Below the pieces are notes generated by a model. The model was given only the letters and a program-made list of their open reading frames with translations. It did not search any database and had not been told where the DNA came from. The position numbers and the translations under genes were made by a program. From assembly GCF_039831995.1 (NCBI RefSeq), contig NZ_JBDOIO010000004.1, positions 930,001-994,000 of the forward strand: 64,000 bases of DNA. The letters run 5' to 3'. Source of the stretch: Paenibacillus pabuli (GTDB lineage Bacteria > Bacillota > Bacilli > Paenibacillales > Paenibacillaceae). Position 1 is the first letter of the stretch, and each line of letters starts with the position of its first letter. Shown piece after piece: positions 39,024 to 46,575 of this stretch.

Positions 39024-39067
39024 ACAGGATATCCGAGCAGTTAAACTGCGGGTGTCCTGTTTTTTTG
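39024..39067 (+). terminator. Rho-independent terminator after the small-protein genes
   Basis: ACAGGATATCCGAGCAG pairs imperfectly with CTGCGGGTGTCCTGT around TTAAA, followed by seven T (39061-39066 region). Confidence 0.88.
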
Positions 39068-39088
39068 GTTTGAATCTCAGGAACGGTT

Positions 39089-39118
39089 TTGTGCTCCTGC
39101 TCCCTTGTGTAGTACAAT
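39089..39118 (+). promoter_or_regulatory. Likely SigA promoter of prmA
   Basis: TTGTGC (39089-39094) and TACAAT (39113-39118) with an 18-base spacer lie just before prmA and after a terminator. Confidence 0.55.
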
Positions 39119-39156
39119 GATTGGGATGTTTGAAAAATGAGGAGGAAAAATCAAGT

Positions 39157-40122
39157 ATGTTATGGCATGAACTAACAATACATACCACAGAAGAAGCTGT
39201 GGAAATGATCTCGAATTTTTTGCATGAAGCAGGTGCTGGAGGTGTCTCGATCGAAGAATCTGGCACATTAAATAAAGAACGTGATACGTCTTATGGCCAG
39301 TGGTATGAACTGCCTTTGAATGATATTCCTGAAGGTTTGGCTGTGATTAAAGGTTATTTCTCGGAAGGTACGGACATGGAAGCACTTAAAAACGAGGTTA
39401 ATCCGAGGATTGAGCAGCTTTCCGAATTTGATATTGATGCGGGCGAGATCCGGTACGAGGTTCGTACAGTGGATGAGGATGACTGGGCGAATGCCTGGAA
39501 ACAGTATTTTAAGCCGGTTCGGGTTTCCGATCGTTTGACGATTAAACCAACATGGGAAGATTACACACCAGAGAGTCCGGAAGAGAAGATCATCGAGCTG
39601 GATCCGGGTATGGCTTTTGGTACCGGTACACATCCGACAACCTCCCTATGCTTGCGGACACTGGAAACGGTGATCCAGGGCGGCGAGGAAGTCATTGATG
39701 TAGGTACAGGCTCGGGTATTTTGGCGATTGGTGCCATTCAGCTTGGCGCAAAACATGTGCTAGCGCTCGACCTTGATCCGGTTGCAGTATCGAGTGCGAA
39801 GGAGAATGTGCATTTGAACGGGTTGGAACAACAAGTTACGGTGAAAGAGAGTGATCTCCTATCTGTTCTTGGAAGCCAGGATCCTGCGTTAGGCGTTCAA
39901 TTGCCTGTGAAAGTCATCGTGGCCAATATTTTGGCCGAGATTATTATGCTGTTTATTGATGATGTATACAATGCACTGGAACCGGGCGGTGTCTATATTG
40001 CTTCAGGTATCTGGAAAAATAAAGAACAGGTTGTGCATGATGCACTCGTTGCTTCCGGCTTTGAAATTAGTGCGGTCCACCGTGATGAGGACTGGCTGGC
40101 TTACGTTGCCAGAAAGAGGTAA
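39157..40122 (+). CDS. prmA: Ribosomal protein L11 methyltransferase
   Basis: A 321-residue SAM-dependent enzyme that trimethylates ribosomal protein L11. The N-terminal L11-binding domain (LWHELTIHTTEEAVEMI) is followed by IIELDPGMAFGTGTHPTT and the SAM motif VIDVGTGSGILAIGA; the catalytic-site motif VANILAEII is present. ATG 39157 follows GAGGAGG; an in-frame TTG at 39121 is upstream of that site. The gene follows the heat-shock operon as B. subtilis yqeT does. Confidence 0.95.
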   Translation: MLWHELTIHTTEEAVEMISNFLHEAGAGGVSIEESGTLNKERDTSYGQWYELPLNDIPEGLAVIKGYFSEGTDMEALKNEVNPRIEQLSEFDIDAGEIRYEVRTVDEDDWANAWKQYFKPVRVSDRLTIKPTWEDYTPESPEEKIIELDPGMAFGTGTHPTTSLCLRTLETVIQGGEEVIDVGTGSGILAIGAIQLGAKHVLALDLDPVAVSSAKENVHLNGLEQQVTVKESDLLSVLGSQDPALGVQLPVKVIVANILAEIIMLFIDDVYNALEPGGVYIASGIWKNKEQVVHDALVASGFEISAVHRDEDWLAYVARKR

Positions 40123-40125
40123 CGG

Positions 40126-40803
40126 ATGGACTTTCTGAATTCGTTCTTTCGTTATCCCATTGATCAGCTCCCGTTTTTCCTGCTAACCATTCTGATAGCT
40201 TTCACCGTACATGAGTTTGCACATGCGTACTTTGCCAATAAATTTGGGGATCCGACCGCGAAGCTGCTGGGTCGGGTCACCCTTAATCCGGTAGTGCATT
40301 TTGATTTGTTTGGTGTACTGCTGCTTGTGATTGCGGGTTTTGGTTGGGCACGTCCTGTTCCGGTCAACCGTGCGAATTTTGATAAACCAAGATTAATGGG
40401 TGTCATTGTATCGTTCGCTGGACCGCTCAGTAATTTGCTGCTAGCAGTTGTCGGAACGATTATATATGCTTCGCTGGTGGGTTCTGGCGTAATGGGCGGG
40501 ATTGAGAATGAACGCTTGTTCACAGCGATCTCCACGTTCTTTTACATGTTTAACCTGACGAACTTTTTCCTGTTTTTGTTTAACATGATCCCACTGCCAC
40601 CTCTGGACGGATATCGAATTCTTGAGGATATATTACCACCGTCCATTAGTCGCAAGCTTCAAGGAGTAGAGCAATGGTCCATTTTCATCTTTCTCTTAAT
40701 TCTGATCATTCCTCCCTTGCAAAGAGTAACGATCCAACCTTTATACCAGTTGGCATACAACATGTATGTTGATTTCTCATATTTGATTTTAGGTTTGTTT
40801 TAA
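40126..40803 (+). CDS. Site-2 protease family (M50) membrane protein
   Basis: A 225-residue polytopic membrane protein. The metalloprotease motif HEFAHAY lies in the first half (VHEFAHAYFANKFGD), and the second zinc motif is in MIPLPPLDGYRI (N/x-P-x-x-DG type). About five membrane segments are present. Proteins of this compact type are site-2-type proteases whose substrates are mostly unknown. It starts three bases after the prmA stop. B. subtilis does not have such a gene at this place. Confidence 0.88.
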   Translation: MDFLNSFFRYPIDQLPFFLLTILIAFTVHEFAHAYFANKFGDPTAKLLGRVTLNPVVHFDLFGVLLLVIAGFGWARPVPVNRANFDKPRLMGVIVSFAGPLSNLLLAVVGTIIYASLVGSGVMGGIENERLFTAISTFFYMFNLTNFFLFLFNMIPLPPLDGYRILEDILPPSISRKLQGVEQWSIFIFLLILIIPPLQRVTIQPLYQLAYNMYVDFSYLILGLF

Positions 40804-40880
40804 TAAGGATGGATTCAGGGCGTTTTGGACTGAAATACTGGTCAGAAGGACATAAAAGTTGTATGATCATCTGTGGCGAT

Positions 40881-40916
40881 TGGATTCACGCCTGCCGCGC
40901 GGCAGGGTGAATGCCA
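40881..40916 (+). repeat. Strong hairpin upstream of rsmE
   Basis: TGG-ATTCAC-g-CCTGCC (40881-40896), loop GCGC, then GGCAGG-GTGAAT-g-CCA (40901-40916): 15 pairs with two single-base bulges. There is no T run on either side, so it is not a normal terminator. It lies 33 bases before rsmE. Confidence 0.6.
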
Positions 40917-40948
40917 GTCATAACAGGAAAGAATAGGTGGATAAACCC

Positions 40949-41713
40949 ATGCAGCGTTATTTTGTATCTGCAGAACAGCTTACAGCGCATTCGGTTGTCA
41001 TTTTGGGAGATGATGCGCGCCATATCAGTAAAGTGATGCGTGGCAAGCCTGGAGATAAACTGATTGTCAGCGATGGGCAGAGTCGTGAGGCTTTGGTGGA
41101 GATTGAGAGTATCGAAGCTGGCCAGGTAACGGCAAATATCGTGGAATCTCTGGAAATGGACCATGAAGCTCGCATTCGCGTAACGGTGGCCCAGAGCTTG
41201 CCGAAGGGCGACAAAATGGAGACGGTTATTCAGAGATGTACCGAAATCGGAGCGGTATCGTTTGTACCTTTCCTCTCGGAACGGACGATTGTCCAATATG
41301 ATGCCAAGAAAGAAGGCAAACGGTTGGAGCGGTGGCGCAAAATTGCCAAGGAAGCCGCTGAACAAAGTCATCGGAATCGCATTCCATCCGTCGAGCAGCC
41401 ACTTTCCTGGAAAGGGCTGCTGTCTTCTTTTGAGGGCTACAGTTTAGTATGCTATTGTTATGAAAAGGAGAACGGCAAGCAGCTGCGTGATGCGCTGAAG
41501 CCGTTTATTGAACAGCTCGCACCCGGTGCAGCTGCAGACGTGTTGATCGTGGTTGGGCCTGAAGGCGGGTTCTCCGAAAGAGAAACGCTGGAAGCCGATC
41601 AGGCAGGCGCGGTATCCGTTGGGCTGGGCAAGCGCATTTTGCGTGCCGAGACCGCAGGGATGGCGGCGCTGACTTGTGTTTTATACGAATCCGGAGAAAT
41701 GGGGGGAATGTAA
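40949..41713 (+). CDS. rsmE: 16S rRNA (uracil-1498-N3)-methyltransferase RsmE
   Basis: A 254-residue SPOUT-class enzyme. An N-terminal PUA-like domain (GDDARHISKVMRGKPGDK) is followed by the SPOUT fold with IVVGPEGGFSERE and the knot motif GLGKRILRAETA. It methylates U1498 of 16S rRNA. ATG 40949 is preferred, with AGGTGG eight bases upstream; a GTG at 40937 is inside that site. It is followed by mtaB, which starts three bases after the stop. Confidence 0.94.
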   Translation: MQRYFVSAEQLTAHSVVILGDDARHISKVMRGKPGDKLIVSDGQSREALVEIESIEAGQVTANIVESLEMDHEARIRVTVAQSLPKGDKMETVIQRCTEIGAVSFVPFLSERTIVQYDAKKEGKRLERWRKIAKEAAEQSHRNRIPSVEQPLSWKGLLSSFEGYSLVCYCYEKENGKQLRDALKPFIEQLAPGAAADVLIVVGPEGGFSERETLEADQAGAVSVGLGKRILRAETAGMAALTCVLYESGEMGGM

Positions 41714-41715
41714 TT

Positions 41716-43062
41716 ATGCCATCCGTGGCGTTTTACACCTTGGGCTGCAAAGTTAACTTTTATGATACAGAGGCGATCTGGCAATTGTTCAAAAATGAAG
41801 GATACGATCAAGTGGACTTCGATGAACAGACAGCAGATGTATATTTGATTAATACATGTACGGTAACGAATACCGGGGACAAAAAGAGCCGTCAAATTAT
41901 TCGTCGTGCCATTCGGCGCAACCCGGATGCGATTGTGGCTGTTACGGGCTGTTACGCCCAGACTTCGCCTGCAGAAATTCTCGACATTCCTGGAGTGGAT
42001 CTCGTCATCGGAACTCAGGACCGGGATAAAATTTTGCCTTACGTTCGCGAAATTCAGGAGTCCCGTCAGCCGGTGAATGCCGTACGGAACATTATGAAAA
42101 CTCGTGTATTTGAGGAAATGGACGTGCCGGACTTTGCGGATCGTACGCGTGCATTCCTGAAAATTCAGGATGGATGCAACAACTTCTGTACGTTCTGCAT
42201 CATTCCATGGTCACGCGGGCTCTCCCGCAGCCGGGAAGCAAACAGCATTGTTCAGCAAGCTCATCAACTCGTATCTGCCGGATATAAGGAAATTGTCCTA
42301 ACGGGCATTCACACGGGCGGGTATGGTGACGATATGGAGAACTATGATCTGACTGATCTGCTGTGGGATCTGGACAAAGTGGAAGGGCTAGAGCGCATCC
42401 GTATCAGTTCCATTGAAGCGAGCCAGATCGATGATCGGATGCTCGATGTCATCAAACGTTCGGACAAGCTTGTACGCCATTTCCATATTCCGCTGCAAGC
42501 GGGCGATGACACGGTGTTAAAACGCATGCGCCGCAAGTACACGACCGAAGAATTTTATAACAAAATGCTTCGCATTCGTGAAGCAATGCCGGATGTGGCT
42601 ATTACCACGGACGTTATCGTTGGTTTCCCAGGTGAGACAGACGAAATGTTCCGTAACGGCTATGAATTGATGAAAAAAATCGGTTTCTCGGAGATGCACG
42701 TATTCCCGTACTCCAAACGTACAGGAACGCCGGCAGCCCGGATGGAAGACCAGGTGGATGAAGAAGTCAAAAATGCACGTGTGCATGAACTGATTGACCT
42801 ATCTGAACAAATGCAGCTGGCTTATGCACAGAAGTTTGTAGGTCAGGTTCTGGATGTTATTCCGGAGGGTGAAGCGAAAGGCCGTGAAGGCAGCGGAAAA
42901 CTGCACGGTTATAGCGATAACTATATTCAGCTCGTATTTGATGGCTCTACGGACATGATCGGCAAAGTGTGCCGTGTCAAAGTGACCGAAGCTGGTGTGA
43001 ACGAAAGCCAGGCTACACTGGTCCGTGTGTTGGAAGATAATCTGAAGTCTGCAGCGATGTAA
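41716..43062 (+). CDS. mtaB: tRNA t6A37 methylthiotransferase MtaB
   Basis: A 448-residue radical-SAM enzyme that adds a methylthio group to t6A37 of tRNAs reading ANN codons. The N-terminal UPF0004 domain has three cluster Cys (LGCKVNF, NTCTVTN, VTGCYAQ), and the radical-SAM motif is CNNFCTFCIIPWSRG. A C-terminal TRAM-type region completes it. ATG 41716 lies three bases after rsmE; an extension to 41674 would overlap rsmE. The order rsmE-mtaB is as in B. subtilis (yqeU-yqeV). Confidence 0.94.
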   Translation: MPSVAFYTLGCKVNFYDTEAIWQLFKNEGYDQVDFDEQTADVYLINTCTVTNTGDKKSRQIIRRAIRRNPDAIVAVTGCYAQTSPAEILDIPGVDLVIGTQDRDKILPYVREIQESRQPVNAVRNIMKTRVFEEMDVPDFADRTRAFLKIQDGCNNFCTFCIIPWSRGLSRSREANSIVQQAHQLVSAGYKEIVLTGIHTGGYGDDMENYDLTDLLWDLDKVEGLERIRISSIEASQIDDRMLDVIKRSDKLVRHFHIPLQAGDDTVLKRMRRKYTTEEFYNKMLRIREAMPDVAITTDVIVGFPGETDEMFRNGYELMKKIGFSEMHVFPYSKRTGTPAARMEDQVDEEVKNARVHELIDLSEQMQLAYAQKFVGQVLDVIPEGEAKGREGSGKLHGYSDNYIQLVFDGSTDMIGKVCRVKVTEAGVNESQATLVRVLEDNLKSAAM

Positions 43063-43072
43063 TCGTGGCATC

Positions 43073-43132
43073 AAAAACAAGGATTTCATTTCCTTGGGGA
43101 GCGTACCCGGGGAGATGAGATCCTTGTTTTTC
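43073..43132. terminator. Bidirectional terminator after mtaB
   Basis: AAAAACAAGGAT (43073 onwards) pairs with ATCCTTGTTTTT (ending 43132), with extra pairing inside. It ends the prmA-mtaB unit. Confidence 0.85.
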
Positions 43133-43171
43133 AACTAAAGGCAAGACATATTCATGAACGGGGGAAATCTG

Positions 43172-43606
43172 ATGAACAAAAAGGAAATATCGGCAGGCGG
43201 CGTAGTCTATCGTAAAGGGGAAGACGGAAGTCTTCAAATTCAGCTCATTGTTGATCGTTATGGCAAAACAACACTTGCCAAAGGCAAGATGGAAGCGGGA
43301 GAAACGGTAGAGCAAACCGCTTTGCGCGAAATTTTGGAAGAGACAGGCATGGTGGGCCGAATTGTGGAGCCTGTCGATATCATTGCCTATACGTATCAAC
43401 ATGTTGAATTTGGTCCGGTAGACAAGGAAGTTCACTATTATCTGGTTGAAGCAGAGAGCGGAGACCTGCAGCCACAGATCGAAGAGATCAAGGGAGTCGA
43501 TTGGTACGCACCAGAAGAAGCCTGGTCAAGACAGCAGCAGAACGGTTACGACAACAACGATAACATCTTGCGTGTGGCACTGAACAAGCTGGGCATTAAC
43601 GTATAG
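43172..43606 (+). CDS. Nudix hydrolase
   Basis: A 144-residue Nudix-fold protein. The Nudix box is seen from GKMEAGETVEQTALREILEETGM (residues split here as GKMEAGETVE and ALREILEETG), with all the conserved Glu. The N-terminus KEISAGGVVYRKG is typical. The substrate could be a nucleoside diphosphate derivative or dinucleotide; it cannot be told from the sequence. ATG 43172 follows a GGGGG site; the ATG at 43154 is upstream of that site. Confidence 0.87.
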   Translation: MNKKEISAGGVVYRKGEDGSLQIQLIVDRYGKTTLAKGKMEAGETVEQTALREILEETGMVGRIVEPVDIIAYTYQHVEFGPVDKEVHYYLVEAESGDLQPQIEEIKGVDWYAPEEAWSRQQQNGYDNNDNILRVALNKLGINV

Positions 43607-43623
43607 CAATTGCCGAATACAGC

Positions 43624-43661
43624 GATGCTTGGTTCATTGCTAAGTAGAGGAGCCAAGCATC
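43624..43661. terminator. Inverted repeat between convergent genes
   Basis: GATGCTTGG (43624-43632) pairs with CCAAGCATC (43653-43661). It separates the Nudix gene from the reverse-strand transporter gene. It lacks T runs, so its role as terminator is only likely. Confidence 0.4.
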
Positions 43662-44661
43662 AAGCCGCGGGCGACTTCGCTGATGGGGCGTGTGCCGGTG
43701 GTTTTTTGTGCCAGATGGGCAGATAGCACAGTGGTAATGCAAGCAGTGAGCTGATGATGTTAAAAAGGGTCTGGGCATGCGCAATCTGCGCCCCGTTGTC
43801 CGCTGACAGCCAGGCTGAAGCTGCATGCAGCTGGCCGATCAGCGGCATGAAAAGCAAGGCTCCCGCAATGTTCAATACGACATGGGAGGCCGCAACGAAT
43901 TTGCCTGCGGACGCTCCGCCGGCGGCTGCAATGACAGCTGTGACACATGTCCCGACATTGGACCCGATCACGATGGCAATACCGATCTCCACAGGCAGCA
44001 CACCTGTGGCAGCCAGCGTAATCGCCATGCTGATGACAGCAGCACTGCTATGGATGAGAGCCGTAAGGCAGGCACCTGCCAGGAATCCCCACCATAAGCT
44101 GTCAGCCGAGCGATCCAAAAACCACTGAAATACGCCCATGCTGCGCAGGGGGACGGCGATGGATTGCATGACCTGAATGCCAGTCATGACCAGAGCAAAA
44201 CCAGCAGAGGCAAGAAAGCTGTACTGTGAGTTAGTCAGGAATCTTTGGGTATGTTCAGGGGCTGCTTGATTACGTTCACTTAGAACAACAAAGACAGCCC
44301 AACCTGTAAGAGAAATCACAAGCAGGGGCAGGGCAGCACGTCCAATCTGTAACCCAATCAACTCGGTTGTCAGGCATGTACCGATGTTCGTGCCCAGAAT
44401 AATGCCAAGCGTGCGACCATAGGTAATCAATTTTGCATTCGCGAGGCCGATGGTGAGGACTGTAACTGCAGTACTGCTCTGTAATATTGCCGTGGCTCCT
44501 GCACTGAAAGCCATGCCTTTCCAGGGCGCAGAGGTAGCCCGGTTAAGCCATCCGGCCAGCATCGGCCCAGCCATTCGCTGCAAGGCTGTTTCCATCAGTT
44601 TCATTCCACCAAAAAAGATAATCAGCCCATAGATAAGCGGCAGCACAACATCTCTAAACAT
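43660..44661 (-). CDS. yqeW: Na/Pi-cotransporter family protein (YqeW type)
   Basis: A 333-residue membrane protein with two inverted repeats, each with the QSSTA-like motif of NptA/SLC34 transporters: AILQSSTAVTVLTIG in the first half and ALIHSSAAVISMAIT in the second, plus GTNIGTCLTTE and GSNVGTCVTAV. About eight to nine membrane segments. Probably transports phosphate with sodium. In B. subtilis yqeW follows mtaB on the same strand; here it is reversed and behind a Nudix gene. Confidence 0.87.
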   Translation of the reverse strand: MFRDVVLPLIYGLIIFFGGMKLMETALQRMAGPMLAGWLNRATSAPWKGMAFSAGATAILQSSTAVTVLTIGLANAKLITYGRTLGIILGTNIGTCLTTELIGLQIGRAALPLLVISLTGWAVFVVLSERNQAAPEHTQRFLTNSQYSFLASAGFALVMTGIQVMQSIAVPLRSMGVFQWFLDRSADSLWWGFLAGACLTALIHSSAAVISMAITLAATGVLPVEIGIAIVIGSNVGTCVTAVIAAAGGASAGKFVAASHVVLNIAGALLFMPLIGQLHAASAWLSADNGAQIAHAQTLFNIISSLLALPLCYLPIWHKKPPAHAPSAKSPAA

Positions 44662-44844
44662 CTCGTTCCATCAGTCCTTCCGTGCCTAGTCGTTATCTCA
44701 TCTTATGAGTAAGAGAGGACAACCATGACAGCCAGAGGAAATCGGTGGGAAACAGCTTTCAATTTAGTCCTTACCATACTCATCTCACAATTCAAAAGGT
44801 ACGGTGATTCGTGCAAACGGAGCGGAGGGGACGGAATGGGATCT

Positions 44845-44956
44845 GGAGAAGCGAAGCGTTCGCGTTTATCCCGGGATTTTCCCTTTGTGAAAAGGGAATC
44901 AGAAAATCTGGGGATAACAGCGATCGGAAGACCGATCTGTCCCCGAAGCGGTCTCC
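44845..44956 (+). other. Multi-hairpin folded element upstream of the RlmI-like gene
   Basis: This part of the 350-base gap 44662-45011 is unusually self-complementary. GGAGA (44845-44849) pairs with TCTCC (44952-44956). Inside are GCGAA-GCG-TTCGC (44851-44863), a long hairpin of TTATCCC and GATTTTC (44866-44881) with GAAAATC and GGGATAA (44902-44917), and a second hairpin of GGGG, ACAG, ATCGG (44910-44927) with CCGAT, CTGT, CCCC (44932-44944). The two long hairpins share GGGATAA and so exclude each other at their bases. No T run follows. It may be a repeated element or RNA switch. The rest of the gap shows nothing clear. Confidence 0.55.
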
Positions 44957-45011
44957 CTTTGCACTAAACCTATCTTTTCAACTAACTTACAACAAAGGAA
45001 GTGGATTTACC

Positions 45012-46391
45012 TTGCCATCGGTTACACTGGAACGCAGTCGCAAAAAGCGGCTTGAACATGCACATCCATGGATATATAACAACGAGATAGCCTCGGTTGA
45101 CGGTAACCCCGAACCAGGAGATCTGGTCAATGTATTAAATCATCAAGGACGTTATCTGGCGACAGGATACTATAACCCGGCATCACAGATTACAGTGAGA
45201 GTCGTTTCTTATCAACCGCTGGAGTTTGAGCAAATGGACACAGCCTTTTTTGCCGCTCGCTTCAGCGACTGCCTGCGTCACCGGGAACGTTTTATCCAGG
45301 ATGGAGAGGCCTATCGTTTGGTTTATGGGGAAGCTGATTTTCTGCCAGGTCTGATCGTGGATCGTTTTGGCAGCATTCTCGTTGTACAACTGCTTACCTT
45401 GGGAATGGACCGCTGCCGTGAAGCCATCGTACAGGCTCTAATTGAAGTGATGCAGCCGGAGGGGATTTATGAGCGCAGTGATGTGCCTATCAGGGAGTTG
45501 GAAGGGCTGGAGCAGACAAAGGGACCGCTCTACGGGGAGTGCCCGCGTCATGTTACGGTAACCGAGAATGGATTGCTTATTAAAGTCGATATCGTAGAAG
45601 GCCAGAAAACGGGTTATTTCTTCGACCAGCGTGAGAATCGGGCTGCAATTGAACCGCTCATGAAGGGCTGGGGTTACAAAAGCGGAATCTCCTTGCAGGA
45701 AGTGGAGCAGGATGGAAGCAAACAGCTGTTGCCCGTAAATAAAAGTGGTAAAGTGGTAACTTTCCCTTATTGGGACGGTGCTACCGTCCTGGAGTGTTTC
45801 TCACACACAGGCAGTTTCACACTGAATGCTTGTAAATATGGAGCCAAAAAAGTCACATGCCTTGATATTTCAGAGCATGCTATTGAAAGTGCCCGCACCA
45901 ACGTAGAGTTGAACGGATTCACCGATCGGGTAGAGTTTGTTGTCGCTGACGCATTCCAGTACTTACGTGAACAGGTCAAAGGAGTAGAAGAGCGTTCCGT
46001 ACGTGCACGCGCAGCTGAACAGAAAGTAGATACTTCCAAAGCCCTTGCAGCTGGTGGCGGGAAAACATTTGATGTGGTCATTCTTGACCCACCTGCCTTC
46101 GCCAAAACAAAATCGGCAGTCAAAGGGGCGTGCCGTGGATACAAGGATATTAACCTGCATGGCATGAAACTTGTGAATGAAGGTGGGTATTTGGTGACGG
46201 CGAGCTGTTCGTATCATATGCGCCCTGATCTCTTCCTGGAAACGATTGCGGATGCAGCTGAAGACGCGGGTAAAGTACTGCGTCTGATTGAATGGAAAGC
46301 TGCCGGCAAGGATCACCCGCAAATTTTGGGCGTGGATGAGGGACATTACTTGAAATTTGCAATTTTTGAAGTGCGCAGCAAAACAAACTGA
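45012..46391 (+). CDS. RlmI-like class I SAM-dependent rRNA methyltransferase
   Basis: A 459-residue protein with an N-terminal PUA domain (SVTLERSRKKRLEHAHPWIY) and a C-terminal Rossmann methyltransferase of the RlmI/RlmK (YccW) family; the catalytic motif is VVILDPPAFAKTK and motif I is VLECFSHTGSFTLNA. It probably methylates a cytosine of 23S rRNA. The TTG start at 45012 is used because the PUA domain begins there and AAAGGAAG lies upstream; a long in-frame extension to 44811 is translated folded element. Two hydrophilic insertions (about residues 218-255 and 325-350) make it longer than typical relatives. Confidence 0.85.
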   Translation: MPSVTLERSRKKRLEHAHPWIYNNEIASVDGNPEPGDLVNVLNHQGRYLATGYYNPASQITVRVVSYQPLEFEQMDTAFFAARFSDCLRHRERFIQDGEAYRLVYGEADFLPGLIVDRFGSILVVQLLTLGMDRCREAIVQALIEVMQPEGIYERSDVPIRELEGLEQTKGPLYGECPRHVTVTENGLLIKVDIVEGQKTGYFFDQRENRAAIEPLMKGWGYKSGISLQEVEQDGSKQLLPVNKSGKVVTFPYWDGATVLECFSHTGSFTLNACKYGAKKVTCLDISEHAIESARTNVELNGFTDRVEFVVADAFQYLREQVKGVEERSVRARAAEQKVDTSKALAAGGGKTFDVVILDPPAFAKTKSAVKGACRGYKDINLHGMKLVNEGGYLVTASCSYHMRPDLFLETIADAAEDAGKVLRLIEWKAAGKDHPQILGVDEGHYLKFAIFEVRSKTN

Positions 46392-46420
46392 TCTGTCATT
46401 TGCAAAAAAATGACGTTAAG

Positions 46421-46460
46421 AAACAAGTCCACGGTGTAGTTAGCTGTGGGCTTGTTTCGT
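46421..46460 (+). terminator. Terminator after the RlmI-like gene
   Basis: AAACAAGTCCAC (46421-46432) pairs with GTGGGCTTGTTT (46446-46457) with one T-G pair. The T run is mostly within the stem. Confidence 0.6.
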
Positions 46461-46575
46461 GTTACAGGAAATCAGCCTGGCTTTACCGGATTGTGGCAAA
46501 CGTATGTTCCGAACGAGGTCAGATATGTTATACTGGGAATTAAAATCTTGTTCGTGATGGTTTGGAGGATTGGAC

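Noticed and set aside
44811..45011. N-terminal extension of the RlmI-like protein
   Set aside because: It would translate the folded element; the PUA domain starts at the TTG at 45012, which has an upstream ribosome binding site.
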